This document shows, piece after piece, positions 1-7,657 of a stretch of 40,394 nt of DNA. Under the pieces are notes generated by a model, which worked only from the letters and a program-made list of their open reading frames with translations, was not told the DNA's origin and made no database searches. The DNA is from JANPPS01 sp964242575. GTDB lineage: Bacteria > Pseudomonadota > Alphaproteobacteria > Acetobacterales > Acetobacteraceae. Every line of letters starts with the position of its first letter. Position 1 is the first letter of the stretch. A program made the translations under genes and the position numbers. The stretch is taken from the NCBI GenBank assembly GCA_964242575.1, contig CAXTCN010000040.1, forward strand, positions 1-40,394, in the 5' to 3' direction.

Positions 1-15
1 CCCGGCTATGCCGGG
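1..15. terminator. Short GC hairpin at the window edge
   Basis: A perfect 6-bp inverted repeat (CCCGGC, loop TAT, GCCGGG) opens the window. It has no following T-run, so it is only a terminator-like stem. It could end the minus-strand gene at 84-440 or a gene outside the window. Confidence 0.3.
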
Positions 16-83
16 TCCAGCAGTATGTCACGTCCGGCAAAACGCTCAGCACCACCGAAGCTTTGGTGCGAAAGCCCTGGCGC

Positions 84-440
84 TCATGCCTCGCGCCTTG
101 CCACGCGATACAGCGCGTAGCCAATCCCAAGCACGCTTACGGGCACGATGTAGCGCCGCAGCCGTGCCCCCAAGCCACGCCTCGGTGGTCGATGTTGCGG
201 AACCCTCGCGTCCGGTTGGCCCCGGCGCTTGGCCCATCGGAACGCTTGGAGCATCAGTCCGCCATACTCGACCACGGCGGGCAGGTAGCTCAGCGCTTGC
301 CGCAGCGGCACGGCGGCGCTGGCGGCCGCATCGGACAGCGCGGGCGCGGCCCGGTCCGTGATGAGGGCACTCGCCTGTGCCCGCAGGTCGCTGAGCTGGT
401 CGCCGTGCGAGACGGAGCGGGGTTGCCGCTGTGAAGCCAT
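84..440 (-). CDS. Small hypothetical protein with a hydrophobic C-terminal segment
   Basis: Predicted protein of 118 residues, family not recognised. I chose the ATG at 440 (start of MASQRQPR); an upstream in-frame ATG at 515 would add 25 low-complexity residues. The first half is polar and Ala-rich. A hydrophobic stretch near residues 55-72 (about VPLRQALSYLPAVVEYGGLML) is followed by a very basic linker. A second hydrophobic segment near the C-terminus (YIVPVSVLGIGYALYRVA) is a likely membrane anchor. It lies 120 bp downstream of the histidine kinase on the same strand but shows no coupling to it. The composition suits a small inner-membrane or phasin/YqjD-like accessory protein, but that is a guess. 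Confidence 0.6.
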   Translation of the reverse strand: MASQRQPRSVSHGDQLSDLRAQASALITDRAAPALSDAAASAAVPLRQALSYLPAVVEYGGLMLQAFRWAKRRGQPDARVPQHRPPRRGLGARLRRYIVPVSVLGIGYALYRVARREA

Positions 441-560
441 AGGGAGATTCCTTGCCGGCGATGTGGACCGGCCAAGGTAAGCACGAAGCCGTCCGCTCGG
501 CATAGCTCTTGCCACGCCACTTCAGGCCAGAGTGCGCTTATCGCAAATCGGAGACCCGGC

Positions 561-1907
561 CTAACCCGGGCAGGGCAGCACGACGGTCGCCCGCAACCCG
601 CCCCCGGCCCGGTTCTGCAGCCGTATGTCGCCGCCGTGCGCGCGCACGGTCGAACGTGCAATGGCCAGGCCCAGGCCAGCGCCGCCAGTGTCCCGGCTGC
701 GCGAGCTTTCCAGCCGCACGAACGGCTCGAACACTCGTTCCAGCTCGGCCTCTATGATGCCGGGTCCACGGTCCTCCACGTCGATCCGCACGTCGGCATT
801 GCACCGCGCCACGCGCACCTGGGCGGCCCCGCCGTAGCGGGCCGCGTTCTCCACCAGGTTGGACAGCGCACGCCGGAGCGCCATCGGGCGGCACGGCAGT
901 ACGATCCGGTCCGCTGCGTCCTCGACTGACGCATCAAGGCCCTGCGCCGCCAGGTCCTCGACCACGCTCTCGACCAGGGCAACGAGGTCAGTCGCGCGGG
1001 TCGGCTCACCGGTGGCGTCGCCCTGGGCGAAGGCCAGCCCGGCCTCGGCCATGGCTTGCATCTCGTCCAAGGTCCCGATCATCCGGGTCCGGGTGTTCTC
1101 ATCGTCCACGAACTCCGCGCGCAGCCGCAGGGTGGTGATAGGGGTGCGCAGGTCGTGCGCCACCGCGGCCAGCATGGTCGTGCGGTCGCGCACGAAGCGG
1201 TCGAGCCGCTCGCGCATCTGGTTGAACGCGCGGACCGTGCGCCGCGTCTCCTCGGGACCGTCCTCCGGCAGCGCCTCGACCGGTTCGCCGCGGCCGAGCC
1301 GGTCGGCGGCGTCGGCCAGGCGGCGCAGCGGCCGGGCCAGCCGCCGGGCGGCCAGCGCCGCGACCGCGGTCACCGCAACCGCCGAGAGCAGCAGGGCCGC
1401 CAGGACCACGCCCCCAAGCGGCGGCACTTGCGGCCGTCCTGTGGCGGCGTTGAGCCACTGGCCGCTCTCAAGCCGGACCGAAACCCCCAGCCAGCGCGGT
1501 CGGCGCCGGGGTGGACGCGCGTCGTCGTCCCCGCGCCAGAACGGCTCGGCGGCGATCTCCACCCGGACATCGCCGGCGTCCCGGGCCAATGCGGCGGCAA
1601 GGCGGGCCGACACCGCGTCCGCGTCCGGCCCGGCGTTCTCCGATACCTGCGCCTCCGCCGCCAGCGTGACGCGCAGCGCCGCGGAACTGGCCGTCGCGGC
1701 AACGCGGCCGTGCAGTTCGGACGGGCTGTCCTCGATGAGCTGCACCAACGAGACCAGGCGGGCGGCGGCGTTCTCGCGGTAGGCTGCGCGGTAGGCGCTG
1801 CCCCGTTCCCGGGCGAACAGAGCCAGGCCGAGCGCCTGCGCAACCAGCAGCGCCGCGACCAGCAGCAGCGCCAACTGGCCGCCAAGGCTGCGCGGCAGCA
1901 GCCTCAT
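561..1907 (-). CDS. Sensor histidine kinase, EnvZ/RstB type
   Basis: Membrane-bound histidine kinase of 448 residues, the normal size for the class. A TM helix lies at about 10-31, a periplasmic sensor region at about 32-162, a second TM at about 165-187 and HAMP at about 188-236. The HisKA domain has the phospho-acceptor H251 in AVAHDLRTP. The ATPase domain has an N-box (NLVENAARYG, about 350-359), G1 (DRGPGI, 379-384), an F-box (FEPF) and G2 (GGAGLGLAIA). The sensor region carries an acidic run (RGDDDA) next to an Arg/Pro run (RPPRRRPR), which could contact cations or lipid head groups (inference). Its ATG overlaps the stop of the upstream response-regulator gene (ATGA at 1904-1907), so the two are translationally coupled. 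The signal is unknown; the divergent EF-hand gene hints at calcium or another divalent metal. Confidence 0.93.
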   Translation of the reverse strand: MRLLPRSLGGQLALLLVAALLVAQALGLALFARERGSAYRAAYRENAAARLVSLVQLIEDSPSELHGRVAATASSAALRVTLAAEAQVSENAGPDADAVSARLAAALARDAGDVRVEIAAEPFWRGDDDARPPRRRPRWLGVSVRLESGQWLNAATGRPQVPPLGGVVLAALLLSAVAVTAVAALAARRLARPLRRLADAADRLGRGEPVEALPEDGPEETRRTVRAFNQMRERLDRFVRDRTTMLAAVAHDLRTPITTLRLRAEFVDDENTRTRMIGTLDEMQAMAEAGLAFAQGDATGEPTRATDLVALVESVVEDLAAQGLDASVEDAADRIVLPCRPMALRRALSNLVENAARYGGAAQVRVARCNADVRIDVEDRGPGIIEAELERVFEPFVRLESSRSRDTGGAGLGLAIARSTVRAHGGDIRLQNRAGGGLRATVVLPCPG

Positions 1908-2635
1908 GGAGCGGCCGGATCGGTGGAAACCGAGCCGACGAAGCTGTAGCCGTCACCGCGCACGGTCTTGATCAGCGCCGGGCGCGCCGGGTCGCGCTCG
2001 ATGCGGCGGCGCAGGCGGCTGATCTGGTTGTCGATGCTGCGGTCGAACAACCCGGCCGCCCGGCCCCGCGTAAGGTCCAGAAGCTGGTCGCGCGTCAGCA
2101 CGAGGCCGGGCCGCTCCAGCAGCGCCGCCAACAGCCGGAACTCCCCGGTGGACAGCGGCACGGCGACGCCCGCCTCGTCCAGCAGCTCGCGCCGCGTGAG
2201 GTCGAGCTGCCAGCGGTCGAAGCGCAGGTTGCCCCGGACCGCCGGCTCCCGCGCACGCGGCAACGCCTGGGTGCGGCGCAGCACCGTGCGGATGCGCGCC
2301 ACCAGCTCGCGCGGGTTGAACGGCTTCGCAAGGTAGTCGTCGGCGCCCATCTCCAGCCCGACGATGCGGTCGGTCTCCTCGCCCATCGCGGTCAGCAGGA
2401 TGATGGGGATGTCGCCCGCCTCGCGCAGCGACCGGGTGAGCTGCAGGCCGCTCTCGCCGGGCATCATCACATCCAGCACGACGAGGTCCACCGCGGCGGA
2501 TTTCAGGATGCGCCGCGCGGCGGCCGCATTGTCGGCCGGGCTGACGCGGAAGCCGTGCTGGACGAGGAAGCGGCTCAGCAGCTCGCGGATGTCACGGTGG
2601 TCATCGACAATAAGGATGTGCGGGGAAGGCTCCAT
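1904..2635 (-). CDS. OmpR/PhoB-family response regulator
   Basis: DNA-binding response regulator of 243 residues and partner of the overlapping kinase. The receiver domain (about 5-120) has the acidic pair D11/D12, phospho-acceptor D55 (VVLDVMMPG), T82 and K104 (AKPF). A winged-helix C-terminal domain (about 135-232) contains the typical LSTGEFRLLAALLERPG and RLRRRIERDP segments and the closing KTVRGDGYSF motif. The gene comes first in the minus-strand pair. Its promoter must lie in the 172-bp region shared with the divergent EF-hand gene, so that gene is a natural target along with autoregulation (inference). Function as a regulator is certain; the regulon is not. Confidence 0.95.
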   Translation of the reverse strand: MEPSPHILIVDDHRDIRELLSRFLVQHGFRVSPADNAAAARRILKSAAVDLVVLDVMMPGESGLQLTRSLREAGDIPIILLTAMGEETDRIVGLEMGADDYLAKPFNPRELVARIRTVLRRTQALPRAREPAVRGNLRFDRWQLDLTRRELLDEAGVAVPLSTGEFRLLAALLERPGLVLTRDQLLDLTRGRAAGLFDRSIDNQISRLRRRIERDPARPALIKTVRGDGYSFVGSVSTDPAAP

Positions 2636-2807
2636 CCCACAGAGCTAAGGCGCTTTGAGGCCGGGCCGGCGAGAGATTTGTATCAGCGTGTCGCAACGGC
2701 GCGGCGCGCGACGCACCGTGACCAAGATGCCGGCCAGGCGGGCTAGAGCGGCAAAGGCGCTCGTCCATATCCCGGTCATCGCATTCCGCGACTGAAGGAG
2801 CCTACCG
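2636..2807. promoter_or_regulatory. Divergent promoter region, response regulator / EF-hand gene
   Basis: This 172-bp intergenic region must hold the start signals for both the two-component pair and the EF-hand gene. A strong Shine-Dalgarno (AAGGAG, 2795-2800) lies 7 nt before the EF-hand ATG. I could not assign clear -35/-10 boxes or response-regulator repeats by eye. Confidence 0.5.
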
Positions 2808-3299
2808 ATGAAGATCAGGACCAAAGTCATTGCCGCCAGCACTGCCGCCGCCATCGTGGGCGCGGTCGCCTTCGCCGCCCCCGGCGTGGCCCAGCGTTTC
2901 CAGCAAGGCGCCATGGGCATGATGGGCGGCTTCGGCGCTGAGCAAGTCATGCGCGAGGTCGATACCGACCGCGACGGGCGCATCACCCAGGCCGAGATCG
3001 ACGCTGCGGTGAACGCCCGCTTTGCCCGCTTCGACGCGGACCAGAACGGCCGGTTGTCGCTGGACGAGTTCAACGCGCTGTGGGCCGACCTCACCCGGCC
3101 GGTGACCGTGCGCGCGTTCCAGTTCCTGGACCCGAACGGCGATGCGAGCGTCACCAAAGCCGAGGTGGACGAGCGGTTCGGCCGGCTGGTGCAACGTTTC
3201 GACCGCAACGGCGACGGCGCGCTGTCGATGCAGGACCGGGGTGGGCGTGGCGGGCACTCGGAGCGTGGCCGCGAGCCGGGGCCGCGCAACCCGACCTGA
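2808..3299 (+). CDS. Secreted/periplasmic EF-hand calcium-binding protein
   Basis: Exported protein of 163 residues. The signal peptide has Lys/Arg at 2-6 and a hydrophobic core at about 7-24, with probable cleavage after APGVA near residue 28. A short Met/Gly-rich linker is followed by four EF-hand loops. Loop 1 (52-63, DTDRDGRITQAE) and loop 2 (76-87, DADQNGRLSLDE) fit the canonical 12-residue pattern. Loop 3 (108-119) has Ala where Gly is usual at position 6. Loop 4 (132-143) ends in Asp instead of Glu. The tail is Arg/Gly-rich. Calcium binding is well supported; the partner is unknown. The divergent two-component genes suggest that the protein reports or buffers periplasmic calcium for that system (inference). 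Confidence 0.9.
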   Translation: MKIRTKVIAASTAAAIVGAVAFAAPGVAQRFQQGAMGMMGGFGAEQVMREVDTDRDGRITQAEIDAAVNARFARFDADQNGRLSLDEFNALWADLTRPVTVRAFQFLDPNGDASVTKAEVDERFGRLVQRFDRNGDGALSMQDRGGRGGHSERGREPGPRNPT

Positions 3300-3329
3300 T
3301 TGGGCGGATGGGGCATGGTTCATGCATGA

Positions 3330-3348
3330 TCCCTGGGCCAACCAGGGA
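3330..3348 (+). promoter_or_regulatory. Hairpin overlapping a Shine-Dalgarno
   Basis: A perfect 7-bp stem TCCCTGG / CCAGGGA with a 5-nt loop lies between the EF-hand gene and the next plus-strand genes. The right arm contains the GGGA of the likely ribosome-binding site for the 27-codon frame starting at 3355. It could be a weak terminator for the EF-hand gene or a stem that hides that binding site. Confidence 0.35.
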
Positions 3349-3354
3349 GCCGCC

Positions 3355-3438
3355 ATGACCATGAACTGCCCTATCGCCACCGCGGGCGTGCTTGCCGCAT
3401 TCATCATGCCGCGGCATGCCCGGCCGGTGGCCGCGTGA
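3355..3438 (+). CDS. Possible 27-residue leader ORF before the hydrolase gene
   Basis: A short frame with ATG at 3355, preceded by GGGAG with 6 nt spacing, encodes MTMNCPIATAGVLAAFIMP plus a basic tail. Its TGA overlaps the GTG at 3435 of the hydrolase gene (GTGA), the same junction style used by annotated genes elsewhere in this window. It may be a real leader or small membrane peptide that couples translation, or a chance frame. Its middle is hydrophobic but too short for a confident membrane helix. Confidence 0.3.
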   Translation: MTMNCPIATAGVLAAFIMPRHARPVAA

Positions 3439-4253
3439 TGCACTGGGGCGCCCTCGGCCGGGCGGAACGCGACGCCGCCTACAACAATACTGCCGCGGTT
3501 GCCAACAGCCCCGCCCTGAACGCGGCGCGCATCGCTGCCTCGGCCGCGTTCCGGGCGTCGGTGCCGGGTTCGCTCGACGTGCCGTATGGCGCAGGCGAGC
3601 GCCAGCGCTGGGACATCTTTCCCGGCGCCGAGCCTGCCGCCCCGTGCTTCGTGTTCCTGCACGGCGGCTATTGGCAGCGCAACCGGCGGGAGGAGTTCTG
3701 CTGCTTGGGCGAGGGGCTGCGCGCGCACGGCTGGTCCGTGGCGCTGCCCGGCTACACGCTGGCGCCTGGCGCGACGCTCACGCAAATCGTGCACGAGGTG
3801 ACCATGGCGCTCGACTGGCTGGCAGCGCACGGCGCGGATCACGGCGTCGCCGGGCCGATCCTGCTGTCCGGCTGGTCGGCGGGCGGGCATCTCACGGCGA
3901 TGGCGCTGGGGCACGGCCGGGTCGCGGCAGGGCTGGCCATCTCCGGGATATTTGAGTTGGGGCCGCTGCGCGACACCTACTTGAACGAGGCGTTGCGGCT
4001 GACTGACCCGGAGATCGCGGCGTTGTCGCCACTGCGCCTGCCGCCCGTGCAAAAGACGTTGGCGATTGCTTACGGCTCGGCGGAGCTTCCGCCTCTGGTG
4101 GAGGACAGCCGCGCCCTGCACGCAATGCGCGCCGCCGCACACTGCGCCGGGGCGTTGCTCCCGGTGCCCGGCGCGGACCACTTCACCATCGTCGAAGAGC
4201 TTCGCCGGCCCGATGGGCTGCTGGTCCGGGCGGCGCTCGAGGCCGTTAGGTGA
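3435..4253 (+). CDS. Alpha/beta hydrolase, kynurenine formamidase-like
   Basis: Serine hydrolase of 272 residues. It has the HGGYW oxyanion-hole motif (76-80) typical of the kynurenine-formamidase/carboxylesterase branch, nucleophile S148 in GWSAGG and a likely catalytic His at 249 (GADHF). There is no signal peptide, so it is cytoplasmic. Start options are GTG 3435, which overlaps the stop of a small upstream frame, and ATG 3438. The family hydrolyses N-formyl or amide/ester bonds. The gene converges with the allophanate hydrolase gene, with only 5 bp between the two stops. It therefore sits beside a biuret pathway, but a role on N-formyl or carbamoyl compounds there is inference. No kynurenine pathway gene (kynA, kynU) is nearby, so I give no gene symbol. 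Confidence 0.85.
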   Translation: MMHWGALGRAERDAAYNNTAAVANSPALNAARIAASAAFRASVPGSLDVPYGAGERQRWDIFPGAEPAAPCFVFLHGGYWQRNRREEFCCLGEGLRAHGWSVALPGYTLAPGATLTQIVHEVTMALDWLAAHGADHGVAGPILLSGWSAGGHLTAMALGHGRVAAGLAISGIFELGPLRDTYLNEALRLTDPEIAALSPLRLPPVQKTLAIAYGSAELPPLVEDSRALHAMRAAAHCAGALLPVPGADHFTIVEELRRPDGLLVRAALEAVR

Positions 4254-4258
4254 CCTGG

Positions 4259-5959
4259 CTAGGGCATGTTTGCCAGGTACGCCCGCCAACCACCGAGTGC
4301 TGTAATGTCCGGCGTGTCCGCGACGCCGGCGGCCTCGGCGAGGAAGCCGAGGCACGCCGTATCCTCAAGCAGGACGGCGCCAAAGCCGAGCGGGGCCGGC
4401 ACCGAGGCCAGCAGCGCGCCGATTTGGGTGGCCGGCATCGCCCAGACCTCGCCGGCCACCCGGCCATCACCGCCGCGCACCAGGCCGGGGCGGTTTCCCA
4501 AGGCGTGCAGGCGATACAGCGGGCGGGTGCTGGCCGTGCGCAGAAACCGGCCGCCGAGGTCCGTGAGCTGGCGGTTCAGCGGCAAGCCCGCCATGTGGGC
4601 GCCGATGCAGAACAGCGCGGTTTCCCCAGGCCCAACCGGACACGGTTCAGCGGAGGGCGGCAACGGCTGGCCGGTCGCCCCCACCGTGCCGGACGCCGCG
4701 CGGTGCAGCCGGTCGGCGATGGCGGCGAGCCGGCCCTCGGACCACGCTGGGCCAATCACGGTGATCCCGGCGGGCAAGCCGTCCGGCGTCAGGCCGACGG
4801 GCACGGCGATGGCGGCCAGGTCGCACAGGTTGACGAAGTTCGTGTACACGCCGAGCCGGCTATTCAGGCCGATTGGGTCGGCCGCGACCTCGGCCAGCGT
4901 CGGGCAGAACGGCGTCGTGGGCAGCAGCAATGCGTCGTAACGCTCGAACAACTGGGCGGCCCGGCGGCGCACCTCTGCCAGCCGGTGGAGTGCGTCGAAG
5001 GCGTCCACCGTGCGCCGGCCGAACCCGCCGTCCAGGATCGCGCGCGTGACGGGGTGCAGGATGTCCGGCCGGCGCTCGACCACCTCACGCAACACGGCGG
5101 TGCGTTCCGCGACCCAGGGGCCATCATACAGCAGGCGGGCGACTTCCAGGAACGGCGCGATATCGACGGCTTCGGCGCCCAGCCGCCCGGCGGCGTCACG
5201 GACCAGCGCGGCCACGGCCGGGTCGCAGGCCGACAGGTCGATGCCGACCGCGATCCGGCCATTGTCCGGCAGCGCGCCGCGGCGCAGGTGGTCATAGGGC
5301 GCGGCACGCGAGTACGAGTCGGCTGCATCGTAGCCGGCCATCACCCGCGCAACGCCAAGCGCCGCGTCCACGGTGGCGGCAAACACCGACACGGTGTCCA
5401 GCGACCGGCAGGCCGGCACCAAGCCCCGCGCGGACACGCTGCCGATAGTGGGCTTTAGCCCGACCACGTTGCCGAACGCCGCCGGAACCCGCCCTGACCC
5501 GGCAGTGTCGGTGCCCAGCGCAAACGGCACGATGCCTGCCGCAACCGCCACCGCGGAACCGGACGACGACCCGCCCGGCACGCGCGCCGGGTCGAATGCG
5601 TTGCGCGGCGTCCCATACGGGCTGCGCACGCCCACGAGCCCGGTCGCGAACTGGTCCAGGTTGGTTTTGCCCAGCAGCACGGCGCCGGCGTCCAGCAGGC
5701 GCTGCACGGCGGGCGCTGTCTCGGCGGGATGGTAGGCGTAGCCTGGGCAGCCCGCCGTCGTCGGCAGGCCGGCCACGTCCAAGTTGTCCTTCACCGCGAA
5801 CGGCATGCCCCATAACGGACGGTTCCGTTGGCCCTCGTCGGTCAGCACGCGGGCGCGCTCCAGCACCGCCGCGTCCGGCAGCCGCGTGATCCACAGCGCC
5901 GGGTCCGCATAGGCCCGGTCCGCGGCCAGCGCCGCCTCCGCCATCTCCAGCGGCGTCAC
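4259..5959 (-). CDS. atzF: Allophanate hydrolase (AtzF/TrzF type)
   Basis: Cytoplasmic enzyme of 566 residues that hydrolyses allophanate to ammonia and CO2. The N-terminal amidase-signature domain carries the catalytic Lys57 (AVKDN), cis-Ser131 (GGSSSGS) and nucleophile Ser155 (TDTAGSGR), with the usual 24-residue serine spacing. A separate C-terminal domain (about 435-566, starting near GETALFCIGAHMAG) is the one found in allophanate hydrolases and absent from simple amidases such as AtzE, which makes the call specific. The start is GTG 5959, overlapping the stop of biuH (GTGA). No urea carboxylase or biotin domain is present, so allophanate must come from elsewhere, here most simply from biuret. 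It is the last gene of the minus-strand run. Confidence 0.92.
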   Translation of the reverse strand: MTPLEMAEAALAADRAYADPALWITRLPDAAVLERARVLTDEGQRNRPLWGMPFAVKDNLDVAGLPTTAGCPGYAYHPAETAPAVQRLLDAGAVLLGKTNLDQFATGLVGVRSPYGTPRNAFDPARVPGGSSSGSAVAVAAGIVPFALGTDTAGSGRVPAAFGNVVGLKPTIGSVSARGLVPACRSLDTVSVFAATVDAALGVARVMAGYDAADSYSRAAPYDHLRRGALPDNGRIAVGIDLSACDPAVAALVRDAAGRLGAEAVDIAPFLEVARLLYDGPWVAERTAVLREVVERRPDILHPVTRAILDGGFGRRTVDAFDALHRLAEVRRRAAQLFERYDALLLPTTPFCPTLAEVAADPIGLNSRLGVYTNFVNLCDLAAIAVPVGLTPDGLPAGITVIGPAWSEGRLAAIADRLHRAASGTVGATGQPLPPSAEPCPVGPGETALFCIGAHMAGLPLNRQLTDLGGRFLRTASTRPLYRLHALGNRPGLVRGGDGRVAGEVWAMPATQIGALLASVPAPLGFGAVLLEDTACLGFLAEAAGVADTPDITALGGWRAYLANMP

Positions 5960-6660
5960 GCGATGGCTGTGAGCAAAGCCGCGCTCGGGGCCACGGCGCC
6001 GAACACGCCGCCCTGCATGGTCACCATGCGGATCGCCGCGTCATGGTTGCCCCGGTCGGTTGCCCCGCAGCAATCGGTCAACAGCAGGCACTCGAAGCCG
6101 CGGTCGTTCGCCTCGCGCATGGTGGTGCTGACGCACACGTCGGTCGTGATGCCGGTCAGCACGAGGTTACGGACCCCGCGCGTGCGCAGCATCAGCTCGA
6201 GGTCGGTGGCGCAGAACGCGCCCTTGCCGGGTTTGTCCACCACGGCCTCATCCGGAGCCGCGGCCAGTTCCGGGATGATTTCCCAACCCGGCTCGCCGCG
6301 GACCAGGATGCGGCCGCACGGCCCCGCGTCGCCAATCCCGGCGCCGATGCGGCGCGAGCGCCAGCGTTTGTTTTCCGGCAAGTCCGACAGGTCTGGCCGG
6401 TGTCCCTCGCGCGTGTGCAGCACTGCCCCGCCCCAGGCACGGAACGCCGCCATGACGCGGCGGATTGGCTCAATTGGCGCGCGGGTGAGCGACAGGTCGT
6501 AGCCCATGCGGTCCACATAGCCGCCGGGACCGCAGAAGTCCGCCTGCATGTCGATGACCAGCAGCGCCGTGTTCGCTGGGCGGAGATCGCCGTCGAACGG
6601 CCAGGCATAGGGGTCGGCCGCCACGGCGCCGCTAGGGCTTTTCCGTGCGGCCTCGATCAC
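5956..6660 (-). CDS. biuH: Biuret amidohydrolase, isochorismatase-like cysteine hydrolase
   Basis: Converts biuret to allophanate plus ammonia. I chose GTG 6660, which overlaps the glycosyltransferase stop (GTGA) and gives 234 residues; longer in-frame starts would run inside the glycosyltransferase gene. With this start the likely triad is D37 (VIDMQ), K143 (DKPGKG) and C176 (TTDVCV), with Q216 in MQGGVFG. As I recall, these correspond one residue shifted to the triad and substrate glutamine described for Rhizobium leguminosarum BiuH. Whole stretches such as GGYVDRMGYDLSL, HTREGHRPDL and MREANDRG also match my memory of that enzyme. The next gene, atzF, consumes the product. The alternative, a ureidoacrylate hydrolase (RutB), is less likely because no rut genes are present. 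Confidence 0.88.
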   Translation of the reverse strand: MIEAARKSPSGAVAADPYAWPFDGDLRPANTALLVIDMQADFCGPGGYVDRMGYDLSLTRAPIEPIRRVMAAFRAWGGAVLHTREGHRPDLSDLPENKRWRSRRIGAGIGDAGPCGRILVRGEPGWEIIPELAAAPDEAVVDKPGKGAFCATDLELMLRTRGVRNLVLTGITTDVCVSTTMREANDRGFECLLLTDCCGATDRGNHDAAIRMVTMQGGVFGAVAPSAALLTAIA

Positions 6661-7598
6661 CGGAACCGCAGGCGGCTTGAGGGTAGATACTGGCGGGCCA
6701 GCACGGCGACGGGCGCCAGGAATGCTTTGGCGCGCGCCAGGGACAGCCGGCGTTGCGCGCCCGCCACCTTGCGCCAAATGCGCCGGTCGCTCACGCCTGT
6801 GGTCCGCAAATGATTACGGAACCACGCGAGGAAATGTTGGCGCACCCGGTGGTAGTGTCCGGCCTGGTTGCTCGCGGACATGCAGGACGCATCGTGTTGG
6901 CGATAATCCAGCCAGCACCGGTCGGAGAAGTAGACTGGAGCGACAAGGTAGAGCTTCGTCAGGAATGCCTGGTCCTCATACAGTTGCAACGCTCCGGTGT
7001 AGCTGGCCTCGAAGCCGCCCATGCTTTCGACCACTGGCTTTCGCGCCATGAGGCATGACGGGCATGGGGCCTCGGCGTCCGCCAGCGGATACGTCGAGAG
7101 CAGGGCGTCCGGTGGCTCGATGACCCGGTTTTGGATGTGTCCAACCTGGACCACGTTGTCAGTTCCACCCGCCCACGAACGCCAATAGCGCGTGGCGCCC
7201 GCAACCATCCCGAGTTCGGGATGCGCGTCGAATATCGCGACCTGCTCTGTAAGCTTGTCCAGGCGCCAAACGTCGTCGGCATCAATGAACGCGACCAGCG
7301 CCCCACGTGAGGCCGCCACGCCGGCGTTCCTTGATGCGGCTGCGCCCCGGTTCCGGCCTCCCTCGTGTTCCATGTACCGCACGCGGGCGGGATGACGTGC
7401 GGCGTAGCCCTGGGCGATGCCGGCGCTCGCGTCGGTCGAGCCGTCGTTTACCAAAAGCAACTCGAACGAGGTGAAATCCTGTGAGAGAACGCTTCCAATA
7501 GCCTCCTCGATGAAGCGTTCGCCATTGAAGACTATGAGCACGACGGAAACGCGCGGAGCCTCCTCAGCCAGCTCGCCCGCACTGCCGTCCTCGTTCAT
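6657..7598 (-). CDS. Glycosyltransferase family 2
   Basis: GT-A fold glycosyltransferase of 313 residues. The N-terminal catalytic domain (about 16-235) shows VSVVLIVFNGE, the NDGSTD nucleotide-binding segment and the FIDADD DxD motif for metal/nucleotide-sugar. The C-terminal 80 residues are basic (RRLSLARAKAF) with no clear TM helix, so the protein is cytoplasmic or peripheral. The sugar donor and acceptor cannot be read from the sequence; such enzymes decorate surface polysaccharides or lipids. Its TGA is embedded in the GTG start of biuH, so the two are translationally coupled although no metabolic link is obvious. It starts 59 bp after the cupin gene on the same strand. Confidence 0.88.
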   Translation of the reverse strand: MNEDGSAGELAEEAPRVSVVLIVFNGERFIEEAIGSVLSQDFTSFELLLVNDGSTDASAGIAQGYAARHPARVRYMEHEGGRNRGAAASRNAGVAASRGALVAFIDADDVWRLDKLTEQVAIFDAHPELGMVAGATRYWRSWAGGTDNVVQVGHIQNRVIEPPDALLSTYPLADAEAPCPSCLMARKPVVESMGGFEASYTGALQLYEDQAFLTKLYLVAPVYFSDRCWLDYRQHDASCMSASNQAGHYHRVRQHFLAWFRNHLRTTGVSDRRIWRKVAGAQRRLSLARAKAFLAPVAVLARQYLPSSRLRFR

Positions 7599-7657
7599 AG
7601 CTACAATGTCCCAACCGTTCGTGACAGCTCCGCGCGGTTCACCTTGATACGCTGGGA

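Noticed and set aside
2802..4355. 517-residue minus-strand open frame
   Set aside because: Covers the EF-hand and hydrolase genes on the opposite strand; low-complexity translation and no ribosome site.
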